Part shown: piece by piece, positions 23,135-30,785 of the stretch
Position numbering within the stretch: the stretch's first letter is position 1
Layout: the number at the start of each line of letters is the position of its first letter
Source: a virus
Length of the DNA stretch: 31,432 nucleotides
IMG/VR virus record: IMGVR_UViG_3300021960_000317
Coordinates: 1 to 31,432 of that record
Strand: one strand, 5' to 3'
Made by a program: the position numbers and the translations under genes
Notes under the pieces: model-generated
The model's input: only the letters and a program-made list of their open reading frames with translations
Database searches by the model: none
Told to the model about the DNA's origin: nothing

Positions 23135-23545
23135 TTGTCTCGATCCTTATTGAGTATTTATCGAGAACACATGGAAGACACGCATAAGAAACTTTTAGAT
23201 CAATATCCTTTTATTAGTTTTATAACCTATGGCGGTAATGACTATATCGGAATTATACAAAATTTCGACGAGGTTATTACTACTATCTATGATTTTGCGG
23301 CATTAAGAACTTTGGAACAGAAAACAAGGTTTTTAGAACTAGCAGATCAATGGTGGTGGGAATCTAATAGACTAGTACCAATCAATGTATTTTTAAAAGC
23401 AGATTGGGCTCAGTTCCGTGCCTGTTTAAAAACATTCAACTCTAAAGATGTAACTATAGAACATGGGCCGTATATAAGTCTTAAAGAAATCGCTAGTAAA
23501 AGAAGTAAGCGTAGAAGTATTACTCTGGTTCGGAAAGTAAATTAA
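23135..23545 (+). CDS. Conserved-looking unknown protein, only plus-strand gene
   Basis: 136 aa from TTG 23135, or 124 aa from ATG 23171 (MEDTHKKLLDQYPFISF). TTG has AGGGG 8 nt upstream, but the protein reads more naturally from the ATG. The core has YGGNDYIGIIQNFDEV, LADQWWWESNRLVPINVF and a basic tail (KRSKRRSITLVRKVN). I believe similar opposite-strand proteins occur in marine T4-like phages, from memory only. No enzyme motif is seen. It ends inside the 3' end of the DnaE-like gene, 26 nt overlap tail to tail. Confidence 0.75.
   Translation: MSRSLLSIYREHMEDTHKKLLDQYPFISFITYGGNDYIGIIQNFDEVITTIYDFAALRTLEQKTRFLELADQWWWESNRLVPINVFLKADWAQFRACLKTFNSKDVTIEHGPYISLKEIASKRSKRRSITLVRKVN
23155..23162 (-). 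promoter_or_regulatory. Late-type promoter (GATAAATA) for BppU-like gene
   Basis: Minus-strand GATAAATA 25 bp before ATG 23130, flanked by the inverted repeat TCTCGAT...ATCGAGA. It lies within the 5' part of the plus-strand gene. Confidence 0.65.
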
Positions 23546-24095
23546 GATTTACAACAACTAATTGTGCATAAGAAATTGCGTGTGCTTTTTTGAAGTAGTA
23601 ACTATCATCCTTAGGTTTAACCCAAACATCTTTAGCAACGTCTTTCCAAGTCTTACCTATCAAATGTTTTTTAGCTGGACGTATCACACTTAACAACATT
23701 GCCAATCTTGGAATACTGTCAACTGGTTCAGGCATCTTTAACATAGTATCATAATGATTGTTAATGTGTATTAATTGTTCGCAAACAGTTCTGTCACGTA
23801 GTCGAGCCCAGTCTGGCTCACGCATTAATTCAACAAGATGTTGTTCATCTCTAACTTGTTTATAAAGGTTAACATTTAATAAGTCTAGCTTCATGTAGCC
23901 ACGGTCCTCAGAGACATCATAGTCTAAACTTGCCCACCCTGTAAACGGATCAACAGGAATATCAGTAGCATACACTCCTGAATTATGTTTGACCAGCTTT
24001 CCATCTCTCAGCATACTAGCAGAAGTAACATCAAGTACCTTTAACACTTGGTCTCTGTCTGCAAAATCTATATCAATGTCTGACTTAAATTTCAT
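23520..24095 (-). CDS. Miniature DnaE-like (family C polymerase palm) protein
   Basis: 191 aa. Landmarks of bacterial Pol III alpha occur in the right order in a fraction of the normal length: SDIDIDFADRDQVLKV (like PDFDVDFCMEKRDQV, with D8/D10), KHNSGVYATDIPV (like KHAGGVVIAP), LDYDVSEDRGYMKLDLLNV (third Asp, D71, like GLVKFDFLGL), LSVIRPAKK (like ALYRPG) and YYFKKAHAISYAQL (like FNKSHSAAYAL). PHP, most of fingers, beta-binding and OB domains are absent. It starts with an ATGA overlap after the zinc-finger gene. It may be a divergent replication accessory protein; polymerase activity is unproven. Confidence 0.6.
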   Translation of the reverse strand: MKFKSDIDIDFADRDQVLKVLDVTSASMLRDGKLVKHNSGVYATDIPVDPFTGWASLDYDVSEDRGYMKLDLLNVNLYKQVRDEQHLVELMREPDWARLRDRTVCEQLIHINNHYDTMLKMPEPVDSIPRLAMLLSVIRPAKKHLIGKTWKDVAKDVWVKPKDDSYYFKKAHAISYAQLVVVNLNLLSEPE

Positions 24096-24829
24096 AGCCC
24101 TGCTTCTTTGGTTACCATCTTAACCCATTCAGTGTCTGCTAGGTAATCTACAAACTTACGTTGCCAATAGTCTGGATCTATCGTTGGCATAACCATTGCA
24201 ATTTGTTCTTCGTTAAGTCTACTAAGAAATTCAACGCCGCTATCACAATTATAAACGATCCAAGGACTAACACGACCATTAACGATATGATGAACAATGC
24301 GATTATCACTGCCAAATCTGAAATAATCTTTAAAATGTAATCCTTCTGTGTCATCTGCATACTCCTGCATTTCTGTTAAGGCACGTTCAACTGCATCGTT
24401 GATTGATTCTCGCTTTATATATTGTGCAAGAAACTCTGCGTATATTGCTTCTCGACACCAATGATCTAGTTTTTTATTTTCTTTTATGACCCACTCGATA
24501 AACATCTTAGGATTAACAGCACGTATAGCTACAATATGTCTTCCAAACTTAACAAAAGCAGTATAGTAAGCTGATTTAGCAAAGTCTTGATAGTTTTTCA
24601 TTTTAGCACTACCCTGTGTCATCTCATAAAAACGCAAATAGGCCTGCATACCTAACTGTACACCTACTTCTTTTTCTTGCTGGACCCGTCTTTTACTTTC
24701 GCACATGTGAGCTAACAGAGTACTTTCTCTACGATACTCTTTGCCACAATATTTGCATTTAAAAGTTGTTAGCGTTTGTTCCATTGAGCTCTGATTCTCT
24801 TGCCATGTTGATAGTATTTCATTGATCAC
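24092..24829 (-). CDS. Zinc-finger protein of unknown role
   Basis: 245 aa from GTG 24829 (an internal ATG at 24784 is an alternative start). Near the N-terminus is a C2H2/C2HC-type finger, CKYCGKEYRRESTLLAHMC. The rest is helical and aromatic-rich (AVNPKMFIEWVIKENKKLDHW, IDPDYWQRKFVDYLADTEW). It overlaps the upstream gene by GTGA and the DnaE-like gene by ATGA, so all are co-translated. It is probably nucleic-acid binding; no further family is recognised. Confidence 0.65.
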   Translation of the reverse strand: MINEILSTWQENQSSMEQTLTTFKCKYCGKEYRRESTLLAHMCESKRRVQQEKEVGVQLGMQAYLRFYEMTQGSAKMKNYQDFAKSAYYTAFVKFGRHIVAIRAVNPKMFIEWVIKENKKLDHWCREAIYAEFLAQYIKRESINDAVERALTEMQEYADDTEGLHFKDYFRFGSDNRIVHHIVNGRVSPWIVYNCDSGVEFLSRLNEEQIAMVMPTIDPDYWQRKFVDYLADTEWVKMVTKEAGL

Positions 24830-25296
24830 CCTAAATCCTTTTTTATTTCTTTGTCTGGAATACCTAAACTCTGTGCTAATTTTTTAAGTTCTTTCTTGTC
24901 ATTGAGCGTTGCCATAAGATCTATTTCATCTTGCTTCATGTTTGGATAAAGTTTAGCCAGAAACTTTTGACTTTTATTATCACCTTGTTTCTTTTTGGCC
25001 TTTAACCAATAATGAAACTGTGGACCCATAGACGGACTTACTGCTGTACATGTTAACCACTGTAATTTAGTATGTTTACTTCCTAGATCAAAGAACCATT
25101 TGTTTACATTGTTATTTGTTGCCATTAGGTAATATGCCTGTAGATCATGACTACCACTGCCTACGTTAGCTCCGTATTTGAGCATGAGATAAGTCGAAAA
25201 CTTCTTTCTATCTTCATCAGTAAAGTTGTCATAATAGGCACGATCTTTTCGATCAAATGCCTGCATTTCATATTTGATATGTAAACTTGAACTCAA
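24826..25296 (-). CDS. Unknown protein in the DnaE-like/zinc-finger cluster
   Basis: 156 aa from TTG 25296, or 146 aa from ATG 25266 (MQAFDRKDRAYY). It contains DRKDRAYYDNFTDEDRKKF, LQAYYLMATNNNVNKWFF, KLQWLTCTAVSPSMGPQFH and a basic section KAKKKQGDNKSQK. The end is helical and charged. The architecture faintly recalls the T4 gp62 clamp-loader subunit, but I do not find the key residues, so I leave it unnamed. It is co-translated with the neighbours. Confidence 0.6.
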   Translation of the reverse strand: MSSSLHIKYEMQAFDRKDRAYYDNFTDEDRKKFSTYLMLKYGANVGSGSHDLQAYYLMATNNNVNKWFFDLGSKHTKLQWLTCTAVSPSMGPQFHYWLKAKKKQGDNKSQKFLAKLYPNMKQDEIDLMATLNDKKELKKLAQSLGIPDKEIKKDLG

Positions 25297-25529
25297 TTTT
25301 TATTTCTAACATAATTAATTAATTGATCAACTGCTTGTTGCATGCTTCTAAACTTAGCTTCAAGTTGCTCTATTGTAGCTTGTTGCCTTTCTACCATGTT
25401 GTGCAATTTACCAAAAGCTTCTGTTGTTTCACGTAGTTTCTTATCTTGACTTAATAGATTTGGGCGTGGTGGAGCATTTGGATCCACTGCACGTTTCTTT
25501 TTTGTCTGCTTAAACATTTTAGGATTCAT
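25293..25529 (-). CDS. Small coiled-coil protein
   Basis: 78 aa. The basic, Pro-rich start (KKKRAVDPNAPPRPNLLSQ) is followed by a coiled coil from about residue 30 to 75 (HNMVERQQATIEQLEAKFRS). It overlaps both neighbours by 4 nt. It may be an oligomeric accessory protein of the replication cluster. Confidence 0.65.
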   Translation of the reverse strand: MNPKMFKQTKKKRAVDPNAPPRPNLLSQDKKLRETTEAFGKLHNMVERQQATIEQLEAKFRSMQQAVDQLINYVRNKN

Positions 25530-25813
25530 TCTGTGTCCTCATTGTGATCTTCTTTACTCAAATTATATATCAATATCAATTGATCAAGTTGTTGCTTTAC
25601 GGCTGTATTTGTTTTGGCTAATTGATTTATGTCTTTCCACTGAGCAACTTCTTTTGTATCAGTGTCGAACGGTCTGTTTATTCCATCAAACTCGCCTGGT
25701 TCGTAATCATACGGAAACTCTGCCGTTAGACTCTCTAATAGTTCTGCTGTAACATCATCAAAATCGTTCATAAGATCCTTTACATTATCAGAATATTCGT
25801 GGTTTTTTCTCAT
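25526..25813 (-). CDS. Small acidic protein, first gene after a sigma70 promoter
   Basis: 95 aa, acidic and helical: DNVKDLMNDFDDVTAELLES, then PYDYEPGEFDGINRPFD and a C-terminal helix (NTAVKQQLDQLILIYNLS). It starts at ATG 25813, 9 nt after TATAAT, without a ribosome-binding site. It heads a run of five overlapping genes that includes the DnaE-like protein. Function is unknown. Confidence 0.6.
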   Translation of the reverse strand: MRKNHEYSDNVKDLMNDFDDVTAELLESLTAEFPYDYEPGEFDGINRPFDTDTKEVAQWKDINQLAKTNTAVKQQLDQLILIYNLSKEDHNEDTE

Positions 25814-25822
25814 ATATTAATA

Positions 25823-25851
25823 ATTATACTACCAAATTTTAGAATAGTCAA
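25823..25851 (-). promoter_or_regulatory. Sigma70-type promoter for the DnaE-like cluster
   Basis: Minus strand TTGACT (25851-25846), 17-bp spacer, TATAAT (25828-25823), then 9 nt to ATG 25813. It overlaps the end of the 166-aa gene (stop at 25829). Confidence 0.85.
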
Positions 25852-26329
25852 TGACTTCGCTCTGCCTTGATATATCTTTGACAAAATAAGCACACATTGG
25901 TTTTTCACTGTCGTTGATTGGTACTGCTAGTAACTGCCCTGGTTTAAGTTTGGGGAAGTACCATTTAACATCCTGAAAGATATCAACAATCTCAACCGGT
26001 TCAAACACTGGTTTAAAACTAGTCAACGGATTGAATGTGTATGCTGAAAATCCACGATCATTGATCGATGTTAATGGCACAACTTCTAAATCACCAAAAT
26101 CAGGCTCTCCAATTAGTAACTGCCAATCAACAGGCATCTTAACTGAGTTACCTCCAATATTTAATACTAGTGCTGGCGAGTTGAAGCTTTCTAAGAAGAT
26201 TAATGGAATAAAGAAATAATCTGGATTCTTTGGATCACTATTATCTAATATGCTAAAACGCATGTCATCTACTTCATCAGGGATCTCATTCATTTCGTAG
26301 GCTGTATTCTCTAGTGTTAATATGTGCAT
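25829..26329 (-). CDS. Unknown beta-rich protein downstream of uvsW
   Basis: 166 aa, acidic, rich in Pro and aromatic residues. Segments include PDEVDDMRFSILDN, ALVLNIGGNSVKMPVDW and WYFPKLKPGQLLAVPI. No membrane segment or active site is visible. The ribosome-binding site is AAGGAAA and the gene follows uvsW after 14 nt. Family not recognised. Confidence 0.6.
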   Translation of the reverse strand: MHILTLENTAYEMNEIPDEVDDMRFSILDNSDPKNPDYFFIPLIFLESFNSPALVLNIGGNSVKMPVDWQLLIGEPDFGDLEVVPLTSINDRGFSAYTFNPLTSFKPVFEPVEIVDIFQDVKWYFPKLKPGQLLAVPINDSEKPMCAYFVKDISRQSEVIDYSKIW

Positions 26330-26343
26330 AATTTTCCTTGTTG

Positions 26344-27801
26344 TTATTGCCAGTCCACTTTTTCAACTACAAATGGATAGTTTGCTTCTCGATAAAATTG
26401 TTTACGTTTAGTTAAATGTCTTTTAGCAAATTTGCATGTAGATGTTATATCCCAGATTTGAACAAAATCTTTATCTTCTGCTTTTCTGATACCTCTACCG
26501 ATTGACTGGATAACTCTGACGAAGCTCTTGCCAGGCTCGACGAGGATGAGGTTGAAAATTCTAGGTATATTAATGCCCACAGCGGCCACGCCATAAGTAG
26601 CAATAATAACCTTACTATCCATAGTTGCAATTTCGTCATATTCGTCTTTCCTATCTTTTGCTTTAGTTGCACCCGACACAAACACTGATCCTGGTATTCT
26701 TTCTTGTAGTTGTTTGCCGGGTGCTATCCTGTCTACTAGTATTAGTGTGTTACCACTTTCGATAATCTTACTTACCAATTCAGCTATGTAATCTAACCTT
26801 CCTTCAGTTTCTAACAGGTACTTTAGTTCACTCTGATAGTCTTTGTATTCTACATGATCTTTTAATTGTAACACATTCACATGGCAGTTAGCAAGTACAC
26901 CTTGGTCTTGTAATTCGCTTGCACTTAACTTACCTAGCACATCACCTAAACTACATCTTAGGCTCATACGTTCAAATTCTTCTTTAGGTATAGTTCCTGT
27001 TAGTCCCCAACGTATAGGAATGTGTGCCATTACTCCTGTTAGCAAAGTTTTTAATGCATCTGCTTTGGCCATATGTACTTCGTCAACCATAACGCAGACA
27101 ACATCTTCAAGGAACTCATGTATAGTTATATCTACTTCGTGATTACGACTACCTTTAAGTAGGATATTAAGACTTTGCCAAGTACAAATTGTATGTGTAC
27201 GACCAAACTCTTTTCTATCACCAAAGTAAACACCTACATCTAATCCCATATTAACATAGTCAGCTTCTGTTTGTGTAACTAAACTTTTGTTTGGCACAAT
27301 AACTATTGTACGTCCGTGTGGCTCACACTGTGAACTCAATGCCGCAGTGATTAATGTCTTACCAGCACCTGTTGCTATCTCTTGTAAGCTTTGTGGATTC
27401 TCAAGAAACTTGTTTATGATTTCAACTTGATAGTCTCTCAACACTATTGGTTCACCTGCTATAGGATGCCCTTCGGGCCAATTAATATTGCTAAATGTAT
27501 CTTCAGTGACTTGAGTAAATTCAAATTGTGTTTGGTATTCCCTAAGGTCTTCTAGTTCAACCTGATACCCTTGTTGATCTAAATACTGTAAAATTTCTGG
27601 TAATAAGTTAATGTATGTTGACCCACCAAGTTGAAAAAATCCAACTTTGCCATCCCATCTACCGAGACGTACCGCAGGCATATAACGAGCACCAGGAACC
27701 TCATACTTAAACTTATTAGTAAGTTCTTTACGTTCATGAAGATCAAGACCTTCTATCTTAACGTTCACTTCATCTTTAATTAATAATCTAGCTAAACTCA
27801 T
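26344..27801 (-). CDS. uvsW: UvsW-like DNA/RNA helicase (superfamily 2)
   Basis: 485 aa. An N-terminal domain of about 100 residues resembles that of T4 UvsW (ARYMPAVRLGRWDGKVGFF). Helicase motifs: Walker A ATGAGKT at 142-148, DEVH at 240-243, GLTGTIP (motif III), GINIPRIFN (motif V region) and QSIGRGIRK (motif VI). UvsW remodels branched DNA and R-loops and helps switch T4 from origin- to recombination-dependent replication. It starts with an ATGA overlap after the 180-aa gene. Confidence 0.92.
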   Translation of the reverse strand: MSLARLLIKDEVNVKIEGLDLHERKELTNKFKYEVPGARYMPAVRLGRWDGKVGFFQLGGSTYINLLPEILQYLDQQGYQVELEDLREYQTQFEFTQVTEDTFSNINWPEGHPIAGEPIVLRDYQVEIINKFLENPQSLQEIATGAGKTLITAALSSQCEPHGRTIVIVPNKSLVTQTEADYVNMGLDVGVYFGDRKEFGRTHTICTWQSLNILLKGSRNHEVDITIHEFLEDVVCVMVDEVHMAKADALKTLLTGVMAHIPIRWGLTGTIPKEEFERMSLRCSLGDVLGKLSASELQDQGVLANCHVNVLQLKDHVEYKDYQSELKYLLETEGRLDYIAELVSKIIESGNTLILVDRIAPGKQLQERIPGSVFVSGATKAKDRKDEYDEIATMDSKVIIATYGVAAVGINIPRIFNLILVEPGKSFVRVIQSIGRGIRKAEDKDFVQIWDITSTCKFAKRHLTKRKQFYREANYPFVVEKVDWQ

Positions 27802-28340
27802 AATTTCTTTTGTGCCTTTAACCAGGATTGGTAGAAGTCTTTACCTGGTAGTGTAGTTACAAATGGTTGTAGTTGTTCAATCACAGTTCCTTCTAATATA
27901 CTTTCTAATGTTACAGTCTTTTGTGTGTTTTGTAAAACAAGATGGCGATAATCTAACATCATTTGAGCATATTCTTTTATTGTCTTTGTTCCGCCTGTGG
28001 CTATTTGCATTCCTTCCCAAATCTCAGTGGAATGTATCTGTTTAAATCTCTCTGCGGCCCATAGTGCGGTATCAATCTTTTCAACTATGATACCAACAAA
28101 ATCATGTTTCTTCTTTATATGATATTCGATGTCATGGCTAGGAATGCTATTATAGGACTTAGTTATTGTTTTTAAGTATTGATCCTTTTCTACTGTAGAC
28201 TTAAATTCATGCGGTTTTTTAAGTTTTTGCCGTCTGGAACTTAGTAGTACTCTATCGTTAGCATCTATTACTGCATCCTTAGGATCAACTATCGCTGTTA
28301 ATAGATCTCCACACGATCCACCCATATAACAAATTATCAT
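27798..28340 (-). CDS. Unknown protein upstream of uvsW
   Basis: 180 aa from ATG 28340, chosen because it forms a TAATG junction with the upstream stop and has GGAG 9 nt before it. The frame remains open to 28379, but that part is upstream coding sequence. The N-terminus MIICYMGGSCGDLLTAIVD has a Gly-rich turn after a strand, reminiscent of a nucleotide-binding loop but without the Lys. The remainder is helical. It is co-translated with uvsW; function is unknown. Confidence 0.6.
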   Translation of the reverse strand: MIICYMGGSCGDLLTAIVDPKDAVIDANDRVLLSSRRQKLKKPHEFKSTVEKDQYLKTITKSYNSIPSHDIEYHIKKKHDFVGIIVEKIDTALWAAERFKQIHSTEIWEGMQIATGGTKTIKEYAQMMLDYRHLVLQNTQKTVTLESILEGTVIEQLQPFVTTLPGKDFYQSWLKAQKKL

Positions 28341-29032
28341 TATTTCACACTCCATGGAGACCCTTGGTACACAAACCAAAATTTTAAATTACCATTTGTT
28401 GTATCAGGATTTTCAAGTTGGTCATAGTAGCCATTGGCATCAGGAGACTTTTTTCTAAATACTATATCAGACCAAACCAATTTAAGATTGTGTGTATGTT
28501 CTAATCCTTGTGCCCAATTTAAAAAATATTGCTCCATATCTGTAGTTAGCCTATTAACATGTATCTGAGTGTCCCTAAAACTATAAAATACTCGACATCC
28601 AGGATTCATGATCTTAGAATAATGTTTGAGATGATCCGACAATCCATCAACAGTGACCCAATGGTCAGACCTATTATTTACTACTGCAAAGTTGTCAACT
28701 TTGAACGGAATTAGGTTAGGAAGATCACTACGGTCTTCACAAACATGAATGTCTGGATAGAATGATTTTACTATAGGATACATTTCTATAACTTGCAATT
28801 CAGGGTATATATCTTTAAGATAATATCCTGCACTGGAAAAGAATGTTGTAGTACCTGGCTGACAGTTTTGAAGTATCTTATAATCATAACCATCTACTAA
28901 AGACCGATCATTGGATTTTCTATTCCATAGCCAGTATTGATGCTTTAGCCTACCAAATCGATACATGGCATATTGTACTTTCCAATCTAATTTCAATGAA
29001 CTTTGATTAAAATTTTCAATAATTTTAGTCAT
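28340..29032 (-). CDS. Rossmann-like protein, possibly methyltransferase-related
   Basis: 230 aa. An N-terminal aromatic segment is followed by a Rossmann-type alternation: GTTTFFSSAGYYLKDIYP (strand and Gly-containing loop), LQVIEMYP (strand 2 ending in an acidic residue), NFAVVNNRSDHW (strand 4 region) and NPGCRVFYSFRDT (strand 5). This is the order of SAM-dependent methyltransferases, but the classic GxGxG is missing. It could be a divergent or inactive methyltransferase. It overlaps the upstream gene by 8 nt. Confidence 0.45.
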   Translation of the reverse strand: MTKIIENFNQSSLKLDWKVQYAMYRFGRLKHQYWLWNRKSNDRSLVDGYDYKILQNCQPGTTTFFSSAGYYLKDIYPELQVIEMYPIVKSFYPDIHVCEDRSDLPNLIPFKVDNFAVVNNRSDHWVTVDGLSDHLKHYSKIMNPGCRVFYSFRDTQIHVNRLTTDMEQYFLNWAQGLEHTHNLKLVWSDIVFRKKSPDANGYYDQLENPDTTNGNLKFWFVYQGSPWSVK

Positions 29033-29579
29033 ATGATGACCTTATATAATAGTGCCTGTCAGGAATTACCCATGTAAAGCTTTCGCCATGTTCAATTTGA
29101 TCAAGGCTAAGATCAATAATGTCAAATTCTGGCATTGATTTCTTTAACCATTGGGTCACAGCTATATGCATATTATTATCAAGTGTATGATCATGATAAC
29201 TATTGTCAATGTTAATGTAAGAAGAGTTAAGGCAAAGGTACAACTTTGAACATTTGTCCAATTGTTCTCTTATCTTTTCAATCATTGCTTTACAAGGATA
29301 TCGACTAAACTTCTGATCAGTAATCACTGTTATTTCAGCTTCTCTACTAGATTGACAATGTTTAACTAAGTTAAACTCGGTAAACACATCACAGTCAATT
29401 TTAAATTTAACTTTCTTAAATCTATTAAGCAAGATAAAATCTTCTATTTGTTTTTCTCTCCTAATCTTTATAGAGTCATTGAAAAACTTTTTTTGTGTGT
29501 GGTGCCATCTTTTTGCCCATTTATATAATGATACATCATCATTGATAATAATTTTTTTATCAGTAGTCAATGAGTTCAT
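29025..29579 (-). CDS. Unknown protein, paired with the Rossmann-like gene
   Basis: 184 aa. Basic N-terminal third (WAKRWHHTQKKFFNDSIKIR), then an alternating alpha/beta middle (EAEITVITDQKFS, KLYLCLNSSYINID) and a C-terminus with ESFTWVIPDRHYYIR. No known motif. It joins the HARP-like gene upstream by TAATG and overlaps the Rossmann-like gene downstream, so the three are co-translated. Confidence 0.55.
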   Translation of the reverse strand: MNSLTTDKKIIINDDVSLYKWAKRWHHTQKKFFNDSIKIRREKQIEDFILLNRFKKVKFKIDCDVFTEFNLVKHCQSSREAEITVITDQKFSRYPCKAMIEKIREQLDKCSKLYLCLNSSYINIDNSYHDHTLDNNMHIAVTQWLKKSMPEFDIIDLSLDQIEHGESFTWVIPDRHYYIRSSYD

Positions 29580-30712
29580 TAGGCATTCTCCTTTAGGCGT
29601 GTTGCACCGTAATAGATAATCTTTTCTGCTTTACGTGTCCAATCCATCTTGCGACCACCAAACATCATTTCAAATGTTGTTACTAATAATGGTACAGGAA
29701 AATTCCAGGTAGCTGGGATCTTATGTGCATATATTATTTTAACATTATATGGGTTGTACTCGCTAGTCTTGGTTTTACCGTTCCTGTCAAATCTCACAAT
29801 ATCTTTTTCGTCGAATCGATTTAGATTGATATCAAATAAGGTAGGATTATAAATGCAGATAGGGTAACGATCAGTAAGTTCGGCGTAATCAAATATCATA
29901 TTTAAATTTTTAGGACTTGGTTTAATGTGTATACTGTGTTTCTCTCCAATTTCACTTAGTGATGGCCCATATTGTTTTGTTGCTTGTTGTAGTATCTTTT
30001 GTCCAACTTGATAGCCGCATATTCCACTGTGATCAATCAACTTAACAATATTACCAGTATTTAGGCCACCATGTTGATCTAAATATTCTAGCAAACTACT
30101 AGGAGCATTAGTCACTGTATACTTGTTGTCTTGTTTAATTAGTTCAATCTTATAAGGTTGCTTTTCGCATTCGATAATTTGATCTAGCAAAGTATGTATC
30201 TCTTGATCAATGTCAAATCCATATGCTTGGGCCCAAGTAATTACCCAATTGACGTTATATTCAGTTATGCCAAAATACCAAGTTTTCGTATCACGCTCAA
30301 ATCTAACACTTCCCTGACTTATTCCTTTGACCTCTTGTATTTCGTTTATTAATTTAGTGTCATATGGAAAACGTATAGCCATGCTATCATTGATTAGTTT
30401 GACCGTTTTACTACGATCTATTTTACGTATAGGAAGTCTAAACTGAGGATGCTCAACAGGTGATACATCAATATTGTTTTTAGCAAATTGTTTACGATAC
30501 TTTAATACCAACTTAACTACTAGTTCGCTTTGTTTATCTGTTAACGCCGTGCCCCACACTGTGCTAGCCGACATGTTGTCAATGATACTAATATCATACC
30601 GAGCTAAACTTATTTTTTGTGCTTGAGGAGGGGCTAATAATTTTGCAGGAATTCCTACTTCGTACCCACCGAGATATTCAAGGTAATCTTCTACATATTG
30701 AAAAATTTGCAT
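29579..30712 (-). CDS. HARP-like domain protein without helicase motor
   Basis: 377 aa from ATG 30712 (MQIFQYVEDYLEYL). Residues about 112-170 read AIRFPYDTKLINEIQ...RFERDTKTWYFGITEYN, the pattern of HARP domains that guide SMARCAL1-type annealing helicases to forked DNA. No Walker A, DExH or other helicase motif follows. The C-terminal part (VPLLVTTFEMMFGGRKMDWTR) is not recognised. The frame extends to ATG 30730, but that codon lies within the sigma70 promoter. It may bind replication forks. Confidence 0.55.
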   Translation of the reverse strand: MQIFQYVEDYLEYLGGYEVGIPAKLLAPPQAQKISLARYDISIIDNMSASTVWGTALTDKQSELVVKLVLKYRKQFAKNNIDVSPVEHPQFRLPIRKIDRSKTVKLINDSMAIRFPYDTKLINEIQEVKGISQGSVRFERDTKTWYFGITEYNVNWVITWAQAYGFDIDQEIHTLLDQIIECEKQPYKIELIKQDNKYTVTNAPSSLLEYLDQHGGLNTGNIVKLIDHSGICGYQVGQKILQQATKQYGPSLSEIGEKHSIHIKPSPKNLNMIFDYAELTDRYPICIYNPTLFDINLNRFDEKDIVRFDRNGKTKTSEYNPYNVKIIYAHKIPATWNFPVPLLVTTFEMMFGGRKMDWTRKAEKIIYYGATRLKENA

Positions 30713-30718
30713 ATTATT

Positions 30719-30747
30719 ATTATATAGCATTTATCTAGATATTGCAA
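30719..30747 (-). promoter_or_regulatory. Sigma70-type promoter for the HARP-like gene
   Basis: Minus strand TTGCAA (30747-30742), 17-bp spacer, TATAAT (30724-30719), 6 nt to ATG 30712. The upstream ATG at 30730 falls inside the spacer, which supports the shorter protein. Confidence 0.75.
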
Positions 30748-30757
30748 GTATAAAGAA

Positions 30758-30785
30758 CCCCTAAAGTCGACAAAAACTTTAGGGG
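30758..30785 (-). terminator. Rho-independent terminator after the AAA ATPase gene
   Basis: Ten-bp perfect stem CCCCTAAAGT / ACTTTAGGGG with an 8-nt loop; the minus-strand transcript continues TTCTTTAT. It lies directly upstream of the -35 of the HARP-like gene's promoter. Confidence 0.8.

Noticed and set aside
24826-25296. Assignment as clamp-loader subunit gp62
   Set aside because: Only general architecture agrees, and genes 44 and 45 are not adjacent; kept as unknown.
25526-25813. Assignment as late co-activator gp33
   Set aside because: Position near uvsW is suggestive, but the C-terminal clamp-binding LDFLL-type motif is missing.
28341-28379. Longer start for the 180-aa gene (MVCVPRV...)
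   Set aside because: This part is the coding end of the upstream gene; ATG 28340 has a TAATG junction and a ribosome-binding site.
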